Source of the DNA: Terriglobales bacterium
GTDB taxonomy: Bacteria > Acidobacteriota > Terriglobia > Terriglobales > Acidobacteriaceae
NCBI GenBank assembly: GCA_035573675.1
Contig: DATMAB010000011.1
Span: 1 to 61,776 of the forward strand
Reading direction: 5' to 3'
Length of the DNA stretch: 61,776 bases
This document shows, piece by piece, positions 9,002-16,387 of this stretch. The notes under the pieces are model-generated. The model had not been told where the DNA came from and did not search any database. It saw nothing but the letters and a program-made list of their open reading frames with translations. The position numbers were made by a program, and so were the translations under genes. Numbering within the stretch: the first letter of the stretch is position 1; each line of letters begins with the position of its first letter.

Positions 9002-9667
9002 TTGAGCCTGAAATCCGAAATCGAAGCCATCATTTACGCCGCCGAAGAACCGGTGACCCTGGACCAGATGGTCGCCGTGCTCAAGGACCAGCCGACCGCC
9101 CGCGCCGCGCCGGACGCGGCCGCTCTCCGCGCCGAGATCCGCCGCGCGGTCGAGGAGTTGATGGCCGAGTACGCCGCCGCCGATCGCGGCATGGAGATCC
9201 GCCAGGTCGCGGGCGGCTACAAGATGTCCACCCGGCCTGAGCACCATGACGTGGTGCGCGCCTTCGTCAAGAACCTGAAGCCGCCGGTGCGCCTCTCGCT
9301 ACCGGCGCTCGAAACACTTTCCGTCATCGCCTACAAGCAACCCGTCACCGTACCCGAGATCAACGAGATCCGCGGCGTGGACTCTTCCGGCGTCATTGCC
9401 ACGCTGCTCGACCGCAAGCTCATCACCACCGCTGGGCGGAAGGCGGTGGTCGGCCGCCCTATCCTCTATCGCACCACCAAGGAGTTCCTGTTGCGCTTCG
9501 GCCTCCAGGACGTGAGCGAACTCCCCAGCCTCAAGGAGTTCGAAGAAGTCACCGGCCAGGCCGTGCAGGCGGATTTGTTCGCTACTCCCTCCGCCGTCGC
9601 CGACGCCACCGGCGTCCCCGATGCGGAGGAAGCGCCCGCCGAAAGCACCACCACGCCAGATTCATAA
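9002..9667 (+). CDS. scpB: Segregation and condensation protein B
   Basis: Winged-helix partner of ScpA in the SMC condensin. The 221-residue protein shows the ScpB pattern EAIIYAAEEPVTLDQM at the N terminus. The paired winged helices include PALETLSVIAYKQPVTVPEI (about residues 100-119) and RGVDSSGVIATLLDRKLI, and the tail is acidic and alanine-rich. The start is TTG at 9002; no in-frame ATG fits upstream, and residues MSLKSEIEAII align with typical ScpB starts. It is flanked on both sides by copies of the same intergenic repeat (8911-8984 and 9696-9770), which could promote recombination across this gene (inference). Confidence 0.95.
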   Translation: MSLKSEIEAIIYAAEEPVTLDQMVAVLKDQPTARAAPDAAALRAEIRRAVEELMAEYAAADRGMEIRQVAGGYKMSTRPEHHDVVRAFVKNLKPPVRLSLPALETLSVIAYKQPVTVPEINEIRGVDSSGVIATLLDRKLITTAGRKAVVGRPILYRTTKEFLLRFGLQDVSELPSLKEFEEVTGQAVQADLFATPSAVADATGVPDAEEAPAESTTTPDS

Positions 9668-9695
9668 AGAGCTCACATTACAAGGACAAGGAGGG

Positions 9696-9770
9696 CCGTC
9701 ATCCTGAGCGACGGAGGGATCCCGCGCGAACTCGCCAGCGCAGGAAACCCGAGCGAAGGATCTAGGTTTG
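9696..9770. repeat. TCATCCTGAGCG-type dispersed repeat, long form
   Basis: Second long copy: ccgtcatcctgagcg, then gcgcgaactcgccagcgcagg, then gcgaaggatctaggttt. It lies in direct orientation to the copy at 8911-8984 and ends shortly before the pseudouridine synthase gene. Confidence 0.7.
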
Positions 9771-9812
9771 CTTTCCTGCGTGACCTCATCCGGTGTGGTA
9801 AAACCAACCTCG

Positions 9813-10607
9813 ATGCCCGCTATCCGCCTGCAGAAAATCATCGCCGCCGCCGGCGTAGCTTCACGCCGCAAGGCTGAGGAACTGATCACGCAGGGCCGCG
9901 TGCAGGTGAACGGAAAGGTCGTGACCGAACTGGGCGCTAGGGCCGACCCGGAACGTGACCACATCCGTGTGAATGGCAAGCTGCTGCGTGCCGCCCAGCG
10001 CCACGTCTATCTGTTGCTGAACAAACCGCGGGGCTACGTCACTACGGCCAGCGACCCCGAGGGCCGTCCCACGGTGCTCGACCTGGTGCGCGGCGCCGGC
10101 GTGCGCGTCTTCCCCGTCGGCCGCCTCGACTACTCGAGCGAAGGCCTGCTGCTCCTCACCAACGACGGTGAACTCGCCAACCTCCTGACGCGGACGGCTT
10201 CCCACGTCCCCAAGACCTATCTGGTCAAGGTCAGCAAGAAGCCCGGCGAGGAAGCCCTCGCCCGCCTGCGCTCCGGTGTGCGCATAGGAGGCGCGCACGA
10301 CCCGGTGCGCTCCGGCCGCAGGCTGCCTGCGGTCACCACCGCGCCGGCGCGCATCAAGCTGCTGCATGACGCGCCCAATCCCTGGTTCGAGGTCACGCTC
10401 ATCGAAGGACGCAACCGGCAGATCCGCCGCATGTTCGAGGCCATCGGCCATCACGTGGAGAAGATCCGCCGCGTCAAATACGGCCCGCTCGAGCTGGATG
10501 TCCCCCCGGGAGCGGTGCGTCCGCTCACGCCCGCTGAGGTCGCCCGCCTGCGCGCCGCCGCCTCCGGCCGGTTCCAAGCGCCCCGCGCTCGTGATACAAA
10601 AGACTGA
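9813..10607 (+). CDS. rluB: RluB/RsuA-type pseudouridine synthase
   Basis: Converts a uridine of ribosomal RNA to pseudouridine. The 264-residue protein has an N-terminal S4 RNA-binding domain (AIRLQKIIAAAGVASRRKAEELI). The catalytic box VGRLDYSSEGLLLLTNDG has its nucleophilic Asp at about residue 106, and ITLIEGRNRQIRRMFEA-like residues lie near 200. Architecture fits the RsuA/RluB/RluE/RluF branch; RluB (23S) is the most common member outside proteobacteria, but the exact target base is inference. ATG 9813 is chosen over a TTG at 9768 because the S4 domain begins immediately after it. It is separated from hisC by 4 bp. Confidence 0.9.
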   Translation: MPAIRLQKIIAAAGVASRRKAEELITQGRVQVNGKVVTELGARADPERDHIRVNGKLLRAAQRHVYLLLNKPRGYVTTASDPEGRPTVLDLVRGAGVRVFPVGRLDYSSEGLLLLTNDGELANLLTRTASHVPKTYLVKVSKKPGEEALARLRSGVRIGGAHDPVRSGRRLPAVTTAPARIKLLHDAPNPWFEVTLIEGRNRQIRRMFEAIGHHVEKIRRVKYGPLELDVPPGAVRPLTPAEVARLRAAASGRFQAPRARDTKD

Positions 10608-10611
10608 GCCC

Positions 10612-11739
10612 ATGGCCTCCATCGAAGACTTTCTCCCCGAGCACATCCGCGCCCTGGCGCAATACATCCCCGGCAAGCCCATCCGGCAGGCGGAACGCGA
10701 AAGCGGCGTGGCCTGCATCAAGCTGTCGTCCAACGAAAACCCGCTGGGCCCTTCGCCGCGCGCCGTAGAAGCGATGCGCCGCGCGCTGGCGGAAGTGAAC
10801 TACTACCCGGATAACGACGCCTCCGAGCTTCGCTTCCGCCTGGCCCTGCGCCATGATGTGGCCGTCGAGCAGGTCATCGTTGCGGATGGCTCCACCGCCC
10901 TCATTGACCTGCTGGCGCGCGCCCTGCTCGCGCCCGGACGCAACGCCGTCACCAGCGAGCGCTCCTTCATCGTCTATCCCATTGCGGTGCGCGCCGCCGG
11001 CGGCACGCTGATCCAGGTGCCCATGCGCGACCATGCCTTCGACCTCGAGGCCATCGCCCGCGCCATCACCCGCGACACGCGCCTCATCTTCCTGGCCAAT
11101 CCCAACAATCCCACGGGCACGCTGTTCGATGCCGCCGCCACCGACGCTTTCCTGGCGCGCGTGCCTGACGACGTCCTGGTGATCCTCGACGAAGCCTACT
11201 GTGACTACGCCACGGATTACGCGCGCTCGCGCGGCATCGAATATTCGCACTCGCTGGACTACGTGCGTGGCGGACGCAACCTGATGGTGCTGCGCACCTT
11301 CTCCAAGGCCCACGGCCTGGCCGGCGCTCGTGTCGGTTACGGCTTTGGTCCGCCCCGCCTCATCGAATACCTCTCCCGCCTGCGCACTGCGTTTTCTGTT
11401 TCCGCGGTGGCCGAAGCCGGCGCGCTGGCCGCGCTGGACGATGAAGCCCACATCCGTCGCTCCCTGGAGATGAACGCCAGCGGCGCCGCCTGGCTCGGCC
11501 AGAAGTTCCGCGAGCTCGGCATCCGCTTCGTCCCCACCACCGCCAACTTCATCTACTTCGATCCCGGCGAAGACGCTGCCGCGCTCGCCCGCCGCCTGCA
11601 GGCGGAAGGCGTCATCGTGCGCCCGCTCACGGTTTGGGGCGCGCCCACCGCCTTGCGCGTCACCATCGGCACCCCGGAGATGAATGAAAAGTTCGTTTCC
11701 GCGCTCAAGAAGGTGATGGAGCGCGCGCCGGTTCGGTAG
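10612..11739 (+). CDS. hisC: Histidinol-phosphate aminotransferase
   Basis: PLP-dependent class I/II aminotransferase that converts imidazole acetol-phosphate and glutamate to histidinol phosphate. The 375-residue protein contains KLSSNENPLGPSPRA at the N terminus and NPNNPTGTLFD around residue 164. The PLP-binding lysine is in TFSKAHGLAGARVGYG (Lys232), and the C-terminal Arg is in TALRVTIGTPEMNEKF. No other his genes are nearby, so this is a stand-alone copy. Related enzymes of this fold can act on aromatic amino acids, an alternative that cannot be excluded from sequence alone. It ends a long + strand block and is followed by a 359-bp repeat-rich gap. Confidence 0.92.
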   Translation: MASIEDFLPEHIRALAQYIPGKPIRQAERESGVACIKLSSNENPLGPSPRAVEAMRRALAEVNYYPDNDASELRFRLALRHDVAVEQVIVADGSTALIDLLARALLAPGRNAVTSERSFIVYPIAVRAAGGTLIQVPMRDHAFDLEAIARAITRDTRLIFLANPNNPTGTLFDAAATDAFLARVPDDVLVILDEAYCDYATDYARSRGIEYSHSLDYVRGGRNLMVLRTFSKAHGLAGARVGYGFGPPRLIEYLSRLRTAFSVSAVAEAGALAALDDEAHIRRSLEMNASGAAWLGQKFRELGIRFVPTTANFIYFDPGEDAAALARRLQAEGVIVRPLTVWGAPTALRVTIGTPEMNEKFVSALKKVMERAPVR

Positions 11740-11752
11740 TTCTCACCGCCGG

Positions 11753-11775
11753 GATCGCAGAGAACGCGGAGGAAA
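11753..11775. repeat. CCGCGGAT-type dispersed repeat, degenerate copy
   Basis: Degenerate copy (gatcgcagagaacgcggagg) of the family with clear members at 8848 and 32736. Confidence 0.4.
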
Positions 11776-11780
11776 ATTAC

Positions 11781-11800
11781 AGCTTCTAGCTTCTAGAAGC
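11781..11800. repeat. Short-unit repeat agcttctagcttctagaagc
   Basis: Tandem cttctag units, the second of which also forms a small palindrome (cttctagaag). It is of the low-complexity intergenic class. Confidence 0.45.
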
Positions 11801-11831
11801 CGTCTGGCTCTGTTGCATCCTGCTTTGAAAG

Positions 11832-11851
11832 GGCGCGGCTTCAGCCGCGCC
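11832..11851. repeat. REP-like palindrome
   Basis: Perfect inverted repeat with arms ggcgcggct and agccgcgcc around a 2-nt centre. It would form a strong hairpin in DNA or RNA. It resembles the 'cggcttcagccg' palindromes that I recall from acidobacterial intergenic regions (memory, not verified). Confidence 0.6.
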
Positions 11852-11991
11852 ATGGGGCGGCCCCCAATGAATTGTCATCCCCAGGGCCCGCGCGGGAGCG
11901 ACGCGGACCGAGCGGGCCCAAGGGACCTTCCCTCTTGTTCCTGGCACTGAAATTGCGAGCTTCCCCGGCTCCAGTCGCGAAGCGACGGCAA

Positions 11992-12062
11992 CTCGATAGC
12001 CCAGCACGTAAGTGCCGGGTAAGAGGCAACCCAGCACCCGAGTGCCGTAGGCACGGCACAGG
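11992..12062. repeat. AGCCCAGCAC-type repeat block
   Basis: Contains two consecutive degenerate copies of agcccagcac-N-gtgcc. They are followed by gtgccgtaggcacggcac, itself a palindrome. A related, cleaner copy lies at 13253-13276. Confidence 0.55.
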
Positions 12063-12098
12063 CGAAGCATCCCTCCCCGGTCTCTGCGTTGAACGGGT

Positions 12099-13091
12099 TT
12101 ACCTCCCCTGCATATGCTGCTCGTATTCCGCCGGAAGCATCGGCAAACGCGCCGCTCCGATCAATCCGGCGTCGCTCCCCAACTCCGCCCGGCGGATCTC
12201 GGTCCGCCGCCGCGTTTTCCCGCCCTCCGGCGCCGTTGCCGCATACACGAATGAACGCTTCTTCACTTCCTCGAACATCGCGGGCGAGAAAGCTTCCCAT
12301 GCGCCCGCCACGCCGCCGCCGATCACGTACATGGGCAGGTTGAGCGCGTTCACCAGGTCCCCGATCAGCACGCCCAGCATGCGGCCTACGGTGTCGAAAA
12401 TCCCCTGTGCCTGCTTGTCTCCGTGCTGTGCCTGCTCGAACACCGCCCGGGCGGTCCGCTGCGCCTTCCCGGTTTTGCCGCGCGCCTCTCCGAGCACTTC
12501 CCGTGCCATGCGCTCCACGGCGCTGGCCGAGGCATACTGCTCGATGCAGCCGCGGTTGCCGCAACCGCAGGGGACACCGTCCGGCACCACCGTGATGTGG
12601 CCCAGTTCGCCGGCCATGCCCGTCATGCCGTGCCAGATGCGACCGCCCAGCACGATCCCGCCGCCTACGCCGGTGCCCAGCGTGATCATGCACATGTCGG
12701 GGAAGCCGCGGGCGGCGCCCATCCAGGCTTCACCCAGCGCGGCGCAGTTGGCGTCGTTCTCCAGCACCACGCGCGTCGTCAGGCGCCGTTCGATCTCGTC
12801 GCGCACCGGGTAGTCGTGCCAGCCCGGCAGATTCGGCGACTCGTACAACATGCCGGTCTCCAGATCGATGATGCCAGGCACCCCGATGCCGATCCCAACC
12901 AGCCTCTTCCCGCTGCCGACCTCCGCCGTCAGCCGGCTGATGGCGCCGCACATCTCGTCGAGCACCGAATCGCGACCGCGCGCCACCTCCGTGCCGGTCG
13001 CCATCTTCTCCAGCACACGGCCGTCTTCGGACACCGCGGCAATGCGCAGGTTCGTCCCGCCCAAATCCACGCCGATGGCGAAGGAAGACAT
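12099..13091 (-). CDS. ROK-family sugar kinase (glucokinase-like)
   Basis: ATP-dependent sugar kinase of the ROK family, probably a glucokinase that makes glucose-6-phosphate. The 330-residue protein starts with the phosphate-binding motif AIGVDLGGTNLRIAAV. It has the catalytic region VLENDANCAALGE at about residue 120, and the ROK zinc motif CGCGNRGCIEQYAS at about residue 177. No N-terminal winged-helix domain is present, so it is an enzyme and not a ROK repressor. The start is set at 13091, directly before the phosphate loop; longer versions would translate the low-complexity repeat upstream. It is transcribed away from mutM after a 323-bp repeat-rich gap. Confidence 0.9.
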   Translation of the reverse strand: MSSFAIGVDLGGTNLRIAAVSEDGRVLEKMATGTEVARGRDSVLDEMCGAISRLTAEVGSGKRLVGIGIGVPGIIDLETGMLYESPNLPGWHDYPVRDEIERRLTTRVVLENDANCAALGEAWMGAARGFPDMCMITLGTGVGGGIVLGGRIWHGMTGMAGELGHITVVPDGVPCGCGNRGCIEQYASASAVERMAREVLGEARGKTGKAQRTARAVFEQAQHGDKQAQGIFDTVGRMLGVLIGDLVNALNLPMYVIGGGVAGAWEAFSPAMFEEVKKRSFVYAATAPEGGKTRRRTEIRRAELGSDAGLIGAARLPMLPAEYEQHMQGR

Positions 13092-13123
13092 GTGACGAAG
13101 GAGACTACCACGATGACGGGAGA

Positions 13124-13162
13124 GAATTGTGGAATTGCGGAATTGCCGAATTGCCGAATTGA
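13124..13162. repeat. Tandem (ggaattgcc) low-complexity repeat
   Basis: Four to five imperfect 9-nt units (gaattgtg, gaattgcg, gaattgcc, gaattgcc, gaattgac). They sit just upstream of the ROK kinase start on the minus strand. Confidence 0.65.
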
Positions 13163-13230
13163 CCATCGCCTCAAGAGCGTGCGTGAGAAAACCTTCGGGC
13201 TTTCGAGGTGGCCCAAAGCTGTCATTTTCC

Positions 13231-13316
13231 AGCCCGCAAGGGCGGCATTCGTTAGCCCAGCACAGAAGTGCTGGGGAGAGAGTGGAAGATGAACGAGCCT
13301 CGTAGGGGCGGCATAC
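13231..13316. repeat. REP-like element with agcccagcac palindrome
   Basis: Composite: agcccgcaagggcggcat, then agcccagcacagaagtgctg (palindromic arms cccagcac and gtgctggg), then cgtaggggcggcata. Composite palindromic elements like this are typical of BIME/REP families mobilised by RAYT transposases. No RAYT gene is in the window. Confidence 0.6.
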
Positions 13317-13380
13317 CAGTTCTCCAACACCTCTTTAAGGCCTGAAAAGTAATTCCTCGATTGGCGGGAACGGTCTTATC

Positions 13381-13417
13381 GATTCGACAATGCGACAATT
13401 CGTAAATCCGACAATCA
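13381..13417. repeat. Low-complexity cgacaat repeat overlapping the mutM stop
   Basis: Units cgacaat/cgacaatt/cgtaaatc. A closely similar phrase (aattcgtaaattcgacaatc) occurs at 14519-14538 on the other side of mutM, so mutM is bracketed by related copies. The mutM stop codon lies at its right edge. Confidence 0.6.
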
Positions 13418-14299
13418 CCTCTGGCATTCCGGGCAATAATGCGCGCTTCTCCCCGCCAGCACCACCCGCTTGATCGGCGTCGTGCACACGAAGCACGGTT
13501 CGCCCTCACGCCCGTAGACGCGGTGCTCGAACTGGAACGAACCGGGATCGCCCTCCGAGTCCACGTAGTCGGAGATGGACGAGCCCCCGGCTGCAATGGC
13601 CTCGTTCAGCACCTGCTGCAGCGCCTCGTACAGCCGCCGCAGGTCGTCGCGCGTGAGCCGCGCCGCCCGCCTCCGCGGGCGCAGCCCGGCGCGGAACAGC
13701 GACTCGTCGGCGTAGATGTTGCCCACGCCCCGCAGCAGTTTCTGATTCAGGAGCGCGTTCTTGATGGGCGTGCGCCGCCCGCGGAACAGTCCGGCGAACA
13801 GCTCGAAGCCGATGTCCAGCGGCTCGACGCCCGTCCCGTCGAAGCGTTCCGCCACCGCCAGCCGCCCGAACCGCCGCGGATCTACGAAGCGCAACTCGCG
13901 CCCCGAGACCAGCCGCACGATGGCGTGCGTGTGCCGCTCCACTTCGGCCTCCGCCGGCACCACCAGCAGCTTGCCGGTCATCCCCAGATGCACGATGAAC
14001 TGCTTATGCGACGTTTCCCTTTGCCTTGGCTCTTGCTCTCGCCTTTGACGTTGCCCTTGCTTGCGACCGAGGGCTGACGACTGAGGGCTGGTTTCCTGCC
14101 GGCGTAGCTCGAAGACAATGTGCTTCCCCACCCGCCGCACGCCCGCGATGCGCGCGTCGCGCAACGTCTCCACAATCCGCCGGGCCGGTGATTTCAACGG
14201 TTCCGGCTTTTCGCCGAGCCACACCGATTCGATGGCGTCGCCGGTCACGCGCTGCGCCAGCCCGCGCGCAATGGTCTCGACTTCCGGAAGCTCAGGCAT
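13415..14299 (-). CDS. mutM: Formamidopyrimidine-DNA glycosylase
   Basis: Bifunctional base-excision repair enzyme that removes oxidised purines (8-oxoG, Fapy) and nicks the abasic site. The classic N terminus PELPEVETIARGL fixes the start, with Pro2 as nucleophile and Glu3 present. The C-terminal zinc finger CFVCTTPIKRVVLAGRSAHY, then CPECQR, is intact. At 294 residues it is longer than the usual 270-275. The excess is residues 69-97, a Gln/Arg/Ser-rich segment (SSALGRKQGQRQRREQE region) between the beta strand IVFELRR and QFIVHLGMTGK. Its DNA (14009-14095) is a degenerate short-unit repeat resembling the intergenic phrases nearby. The catalytic core appears unaffected, so the enzyme is probably functional. 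Confidence 0.94.
   Translation of the reverse strand: MPELPEVETIARGLAQRVTGDAIESVWLGEKPEPLKSPARRIVETLRDARIAGVRRVGKHIVFELRRQETSPQSSALGRKQGQRQRREQEPRQRETSHKQFIVHLGMTGKLLVVPAEAEVERHTHAIVRLVSGRELRFVDPRRFGRLAVAERFDGTGVEPLDIGFELFAGLFRGRRTPIKNALLNQKLLRGVGNIYADESLFRAGLRPRRRAARLTRDDLRRLYEALQQVLNEAIAAGGSSISDYVDSEGDPGSFQFEHRVYGREGEPCFVCTTPIKRVVLAGRSAHYCPECQR
14009..14095 (-). repeat. In-frame low-complexity insertion in mutM
   Basis: Codons 69-97 of mutM lie in ctttgcc/ggctctt/gctctcg/cctttga/cgttgcc-type quasi-tandem units (read on +). They are followed by gagggctgacgactgagggc, a direct repeat of gagggctg. The family norm is a short loop here, so this looks like an intergenic-type repeat accepted in frame. 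Confidence 0.6.
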
Positions 14300-14304
14300 G
14301 GAAG

Positions 14305-14351
14305 AACAGTGGTCAGTTGTCAGTGGCCAGTGGTCAGTTGCTGGTTGCCAG
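14305..14351. repeat. Low-complexity (cagtggtcagttgt) repeat
   Basis: Imperfect tandem units cagtggt/cagttgt/cagtggc/cagtggt/cagttgc, directly upstream of the mutM start codon on the minus strand. It covers the place where a ribosome-binding site would lie. Confidence 0.65.
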
Positions 14352-14420
14352 TACGCACAACTCGCCACTCGCCGCTCACGCGTCAGTCATCGATTCTCTC
14401 ATGTGCTCGCCCTACGTAGC

Positions 14421-14464
14421 GCCGGCGGCTCGCCGGCTGTCCGCGCGGGCACCTTGCCCGCGCG
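14421..14464. repeat. Pair of REP-like palindromes
   Basis: The first has arms gccggcg/cgccggc (14421-14437). The second has perfect 10-bp arms cgcgcgggca/tgcccgcgcg with a 3-nt loop (14442-14464). Two adjacent strong palindromes form a BIME-like unit. Confidence 0.6.
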
Positions 14465-14516
14465 AACGTAAGCCGCTGGGAATCGTCCCACCAGGCCCAC
14501 GTTCACTGGGCGCTTT

Positions 14517-14550
14517 CAATTCGTAAATTCGACAATCCGAAAATCCCTCG
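14517..14550. repeat. Low-complexity cgacaat repeat, second copy
   Basis: Reads caattcgtaaattcgacaat and continues ccgaaaatcc. It is nearly the same phrase as 13381-13417. Confidence 0.55.
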
Positions 14551-14686
14551 GATTCTCTTGGCCGCTCACAGGCCCATGGTTTATCATTCCTCGGCACACG
14601 ACGTTCCCGTCTTTCCCCTTGCATCCCAAGATTCCGCTCGACCTGACGGGCAAGATGTGTGCGGATTCCGACTGGCAACTCGCGTT

Positions 14687-16021
14687 ATGAGCAGAGGAAG
14701 AACCGCGGTCATCGTCGGCGCCCAGTGGGGCGATGAGGGTAAAGGCAAGATCGTCGACGTGCTCTCCGAGCGCTTCGACGTCGTGGCCCGTTACGCCGGA
14801 GGCCACAATGCTGGCCACACCGTCCTCATCCGCGGCAGGAAGTTCATCCTGCAACTGGTGCCCTGCGGCATACTGCGGCCCGGCTGCAAGGGCGTCATCG
14901 GCAACGGCGTGGTGCTCGATCCCATCGCGTTTCTGCGCGAAGTGGCCGCGCTGCGCGAGGCCGGCGTCCAGGTGGACGGCAACCTGTTCGTCTCCAGCCG
15001 CGCGCACGTCATCCTGCCCTACCACCGCATGATGGAGCTGGCTTCGGAGAACGCTCCCGGGCGCGTGAAGATCGGCACCACCTCGCGCGGCATCGGGCCG
15101 TCGTATGAGGACAAGGCGGGCCGTCGCGGCCTGCGCGTCGCCGACCTGCTCGACTCCGCCCTGCTCAAGACGCACATCGAGAACGCATGCCAGGAAAAGA
15201 ACATGATCGCGCATGCGCTCTTCAACTCCGAGCCGCTCGATCCCGACAAGATGTATGCCGAGTACGCCGCCGCCGCGCAGCAGATCGCGCCCTTCGTCGC
15301 CGATACCACCATGCTGCTGAACACCGCCATCCGCGACGGCAAGGCCGTGCTCTTCGAGGGCGCGCAAGGCACCATGCTCGATATCGACCACGGCACCTAT
15401 CCGTTCGTCACTTCGTCGAGCGCCACCTCGGGCGGCGCGGTCATCGGCACCGGGGTCGCGCCCACCGCCATCTCCACCGTCATCGGCGTGACCAAGGCCT
15501 ACTGCACGCGCGTGGGCGGCGGCCCCTTTCCTACCGAACTCGCGGGCGAGGCCGGCGACCGTCTGCGCAGCCGCGGCAACGAATACGGCGCCGTCACCGG
15601 CCGTCCCCGCCGCTGCGGCTGGATCGACCTGCCGCTGCTGCGCTACGCCGTCATGATCAACGGAATCGAATCGCTGGTCGTCACCAAGCTCGATGTGCTG
15701 GACGACCTGGCGGAGATCCCCGTGTGCGTCGGCTACAAGATCAATGGCAAGAAGACCGCGGAAGTGCCTTCCCAAGCCGCGGGCTTCGAAAAGATCGAGT
15801 GCGTGTACAAAACGCTTCCCGGATGGCAGAAGCCGACCTCGGGTGCGCGCAGTATGGAAAAGCTCCCGGCTCAGGCCCGCGCCTACCTGGAATTCCTGGA
15901 GAAAGAAAGCGGGGCGCGCCTCGGCATGGTCTCCACCGGCCCCGAGCGCGAGCAGACCATCTTCGCTGAAGGCTTCCTGGAAACGCCCGGCGGCGCGCCG
16001 AAGACCGCCCGGCGCGCATAG
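14687..16021 (+). CDS. purA: Adenylosuccinate synthetase
   Basis: GTP-dependent enzyme joining IMP and aspartate in the first step from IMP to AMP. The 444-residue protein has the N-terminal GTP loop VGAQWGDEGKGK (residues 10-21), with the catalytic Asp16 and the pattern GGHNAGHTV following. It also has the IMP-site pattern KIGTTSRGIGPSYEDKAGRRG and YCTRVGGGPFPTEL. Length is normal. ATG 14687 places the catalytic loop close to the N terminus as in the family; longer in-frame versions would add 43 unrelated residues. The next gene follows 6 bp downstream. Confidence 0.97.
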   Translation: MSRGRTAVIVGAQWGDEGKGKIVDVLSERFDVVARYAGGHNAGHTVLIRGRKFILQLVPCGILRPGCKGVIGNGVVLDPIAFLREVAALREAGVQVDGNLFVSSRAHVILPYHRMMELASENAPGRVKIGTTSRGIGPSYEDKAGRRGLRVADLLDSALLKTHIENACQEKNMIAHALFNSEPLDPDKMYAEYAAAAQQIAPFVADTTMLLNTAIRDGKAVLFEGAQGTMLDIDHGTYPFVTSSSATSGGAVIGTGVAPTAISTVIGVTKAYCTRVGGGPFPTELAGEAGDRLRSRGNEYGAVTGRPRRCGWIDLPLLRYAVMINGIESLVVTKLDVLDDLAEIPVCVGYKINGKKTAEVPSQAAGFEKIECVYKTLPGWQKPTSGARSMEKLPAQARAYLEFLEKESGARLGMVSTGPEREQTIFAEGFLETPGGAPKTARRA

Positions 16022-16027
16022 GAACCC

Positions 16028-16312
16028 ATGGTCATCCTGGTCGTCGCCTGGACCGCCAAACCCGGCAAAGAGGAAGAGGTCGCGCGGCTGTTCCGCGCCC
16101 TGCAGGAAGAGTCACGCAAGGAACCCGGCTGCCTGCTCTATGTCGCGCAGCGCCACCGCGATGACCCCGCCCGCTTCCTGGTCTACGAACAATATAAGGA
16201 CGACGCCGCACTCGAGGCCCATCGCACCACCCGGCATTTTCTCGAGATTGCCCGCGGCGAACTGCCCAAGCTCGCCGACCGCACGGAAGCCAACCTCTAT
16301 TCGCCGCTCTAG
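16028..16312 (+). CDS. Antibiotic biosynthesis monooxygenase-fold protein (YgiN-like)
   Basis: A 94-residue alpha/beta-barrel dimer-type protein of the ABM family. It has the strand VILVVAWTAKPGKEEEVARL, the helix RALQEESRKEPGCLLYVAQ, and the family-typical closing pattern FLVYEQYKDDAALEAHRTT with HF following. Members act as cofactor-less monooxygenases on quinols or polyketides, or as heme-binding proteins; many are uncharacterised. The conserved central EQY and the His of AHRTTRHF are consistent with the quinol-monooxygenase-like branch. It lies 6 bp after purA, so it is probably co-transcribed with it, although a functional link to purine synthesis is not evident. Confidence 0.8.
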   Translation: MVILVVAWTAKPGKEEEVARLFRALQEESRKEPGCLLYVAQRHRDDPARFLVYEQYKDDAALEAHRTTRHFLEIARGELPKLADRTEANLYSPL

Positions 16313-16342
16313 ACGCTCCTTGGTGCGCCCTTCGTGCCTGAA

Positions 16343-16370
16343 GCCTGCCCTGAGTGAAGCCGAAGGGTGG
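16343..16370. repeat. CCCTGAGTGAAGCCGAAGGG-type repeat
   Basis: Short divergent relative of the TCATCCTGAGCGAAGCGAAGGA family, located in the 75-bp gap after the monooxygenase-fold gene. A sister copy is at 34797-34823. Confidence 0.5.
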
Positions 16371-16387
16371 CGAGCTTTGTTATGAAT

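Larger units (their letters stand above)
11740..12098. other. Repeat-rich intergenic region, no gene seen
   Basis: This gap lies between convergent hisC (+) and the ROK kinase (-). It holds a CCGCGGA-type repeat (11753-11775), a ttctagcttctagaagc phrase (11781-11800) and a perfect 9-bp-arm palindrome (11832-11851). Near 11992-12062 there is a series of gcgaagcgacggca and agcccagcac...gtgcc motifs. No convincing coding frame is present. Confidence 0.6.
13092..13414. other. Repeat-rich intergenic region, no gene seen
   Basis: Between the mutM end and the ROK kinase start. It holds two low-complexity phrases (13124-13162 and 13381-13417) and a larger REP-like block (13231-13316). No coding frame and no clear promoter were recognised. 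Confidence 0.6.
14300..14686. other. Divergent mutM/purA intergenic region, no gene seen
   Basis: The 387-bp region between divergent mutM and purA. It contains a tcagtggtcagttg repeat (14305-14351), two REP-like palindromes (14421-14437 and 14442-14464) and a copy of the aattcgtaaattcgacaat phrase (14517-14550). Promoters for both genes should be here, but I see no convincing -35/-10 pair. Confidence 0.6.

Noticed and set aside
13124-13415. Possible CRISPR-like repeats
   Set aside because: Units are 7-9 nt, contiguous and degenerate, with no spacers of constant length and no cas genes nearby.
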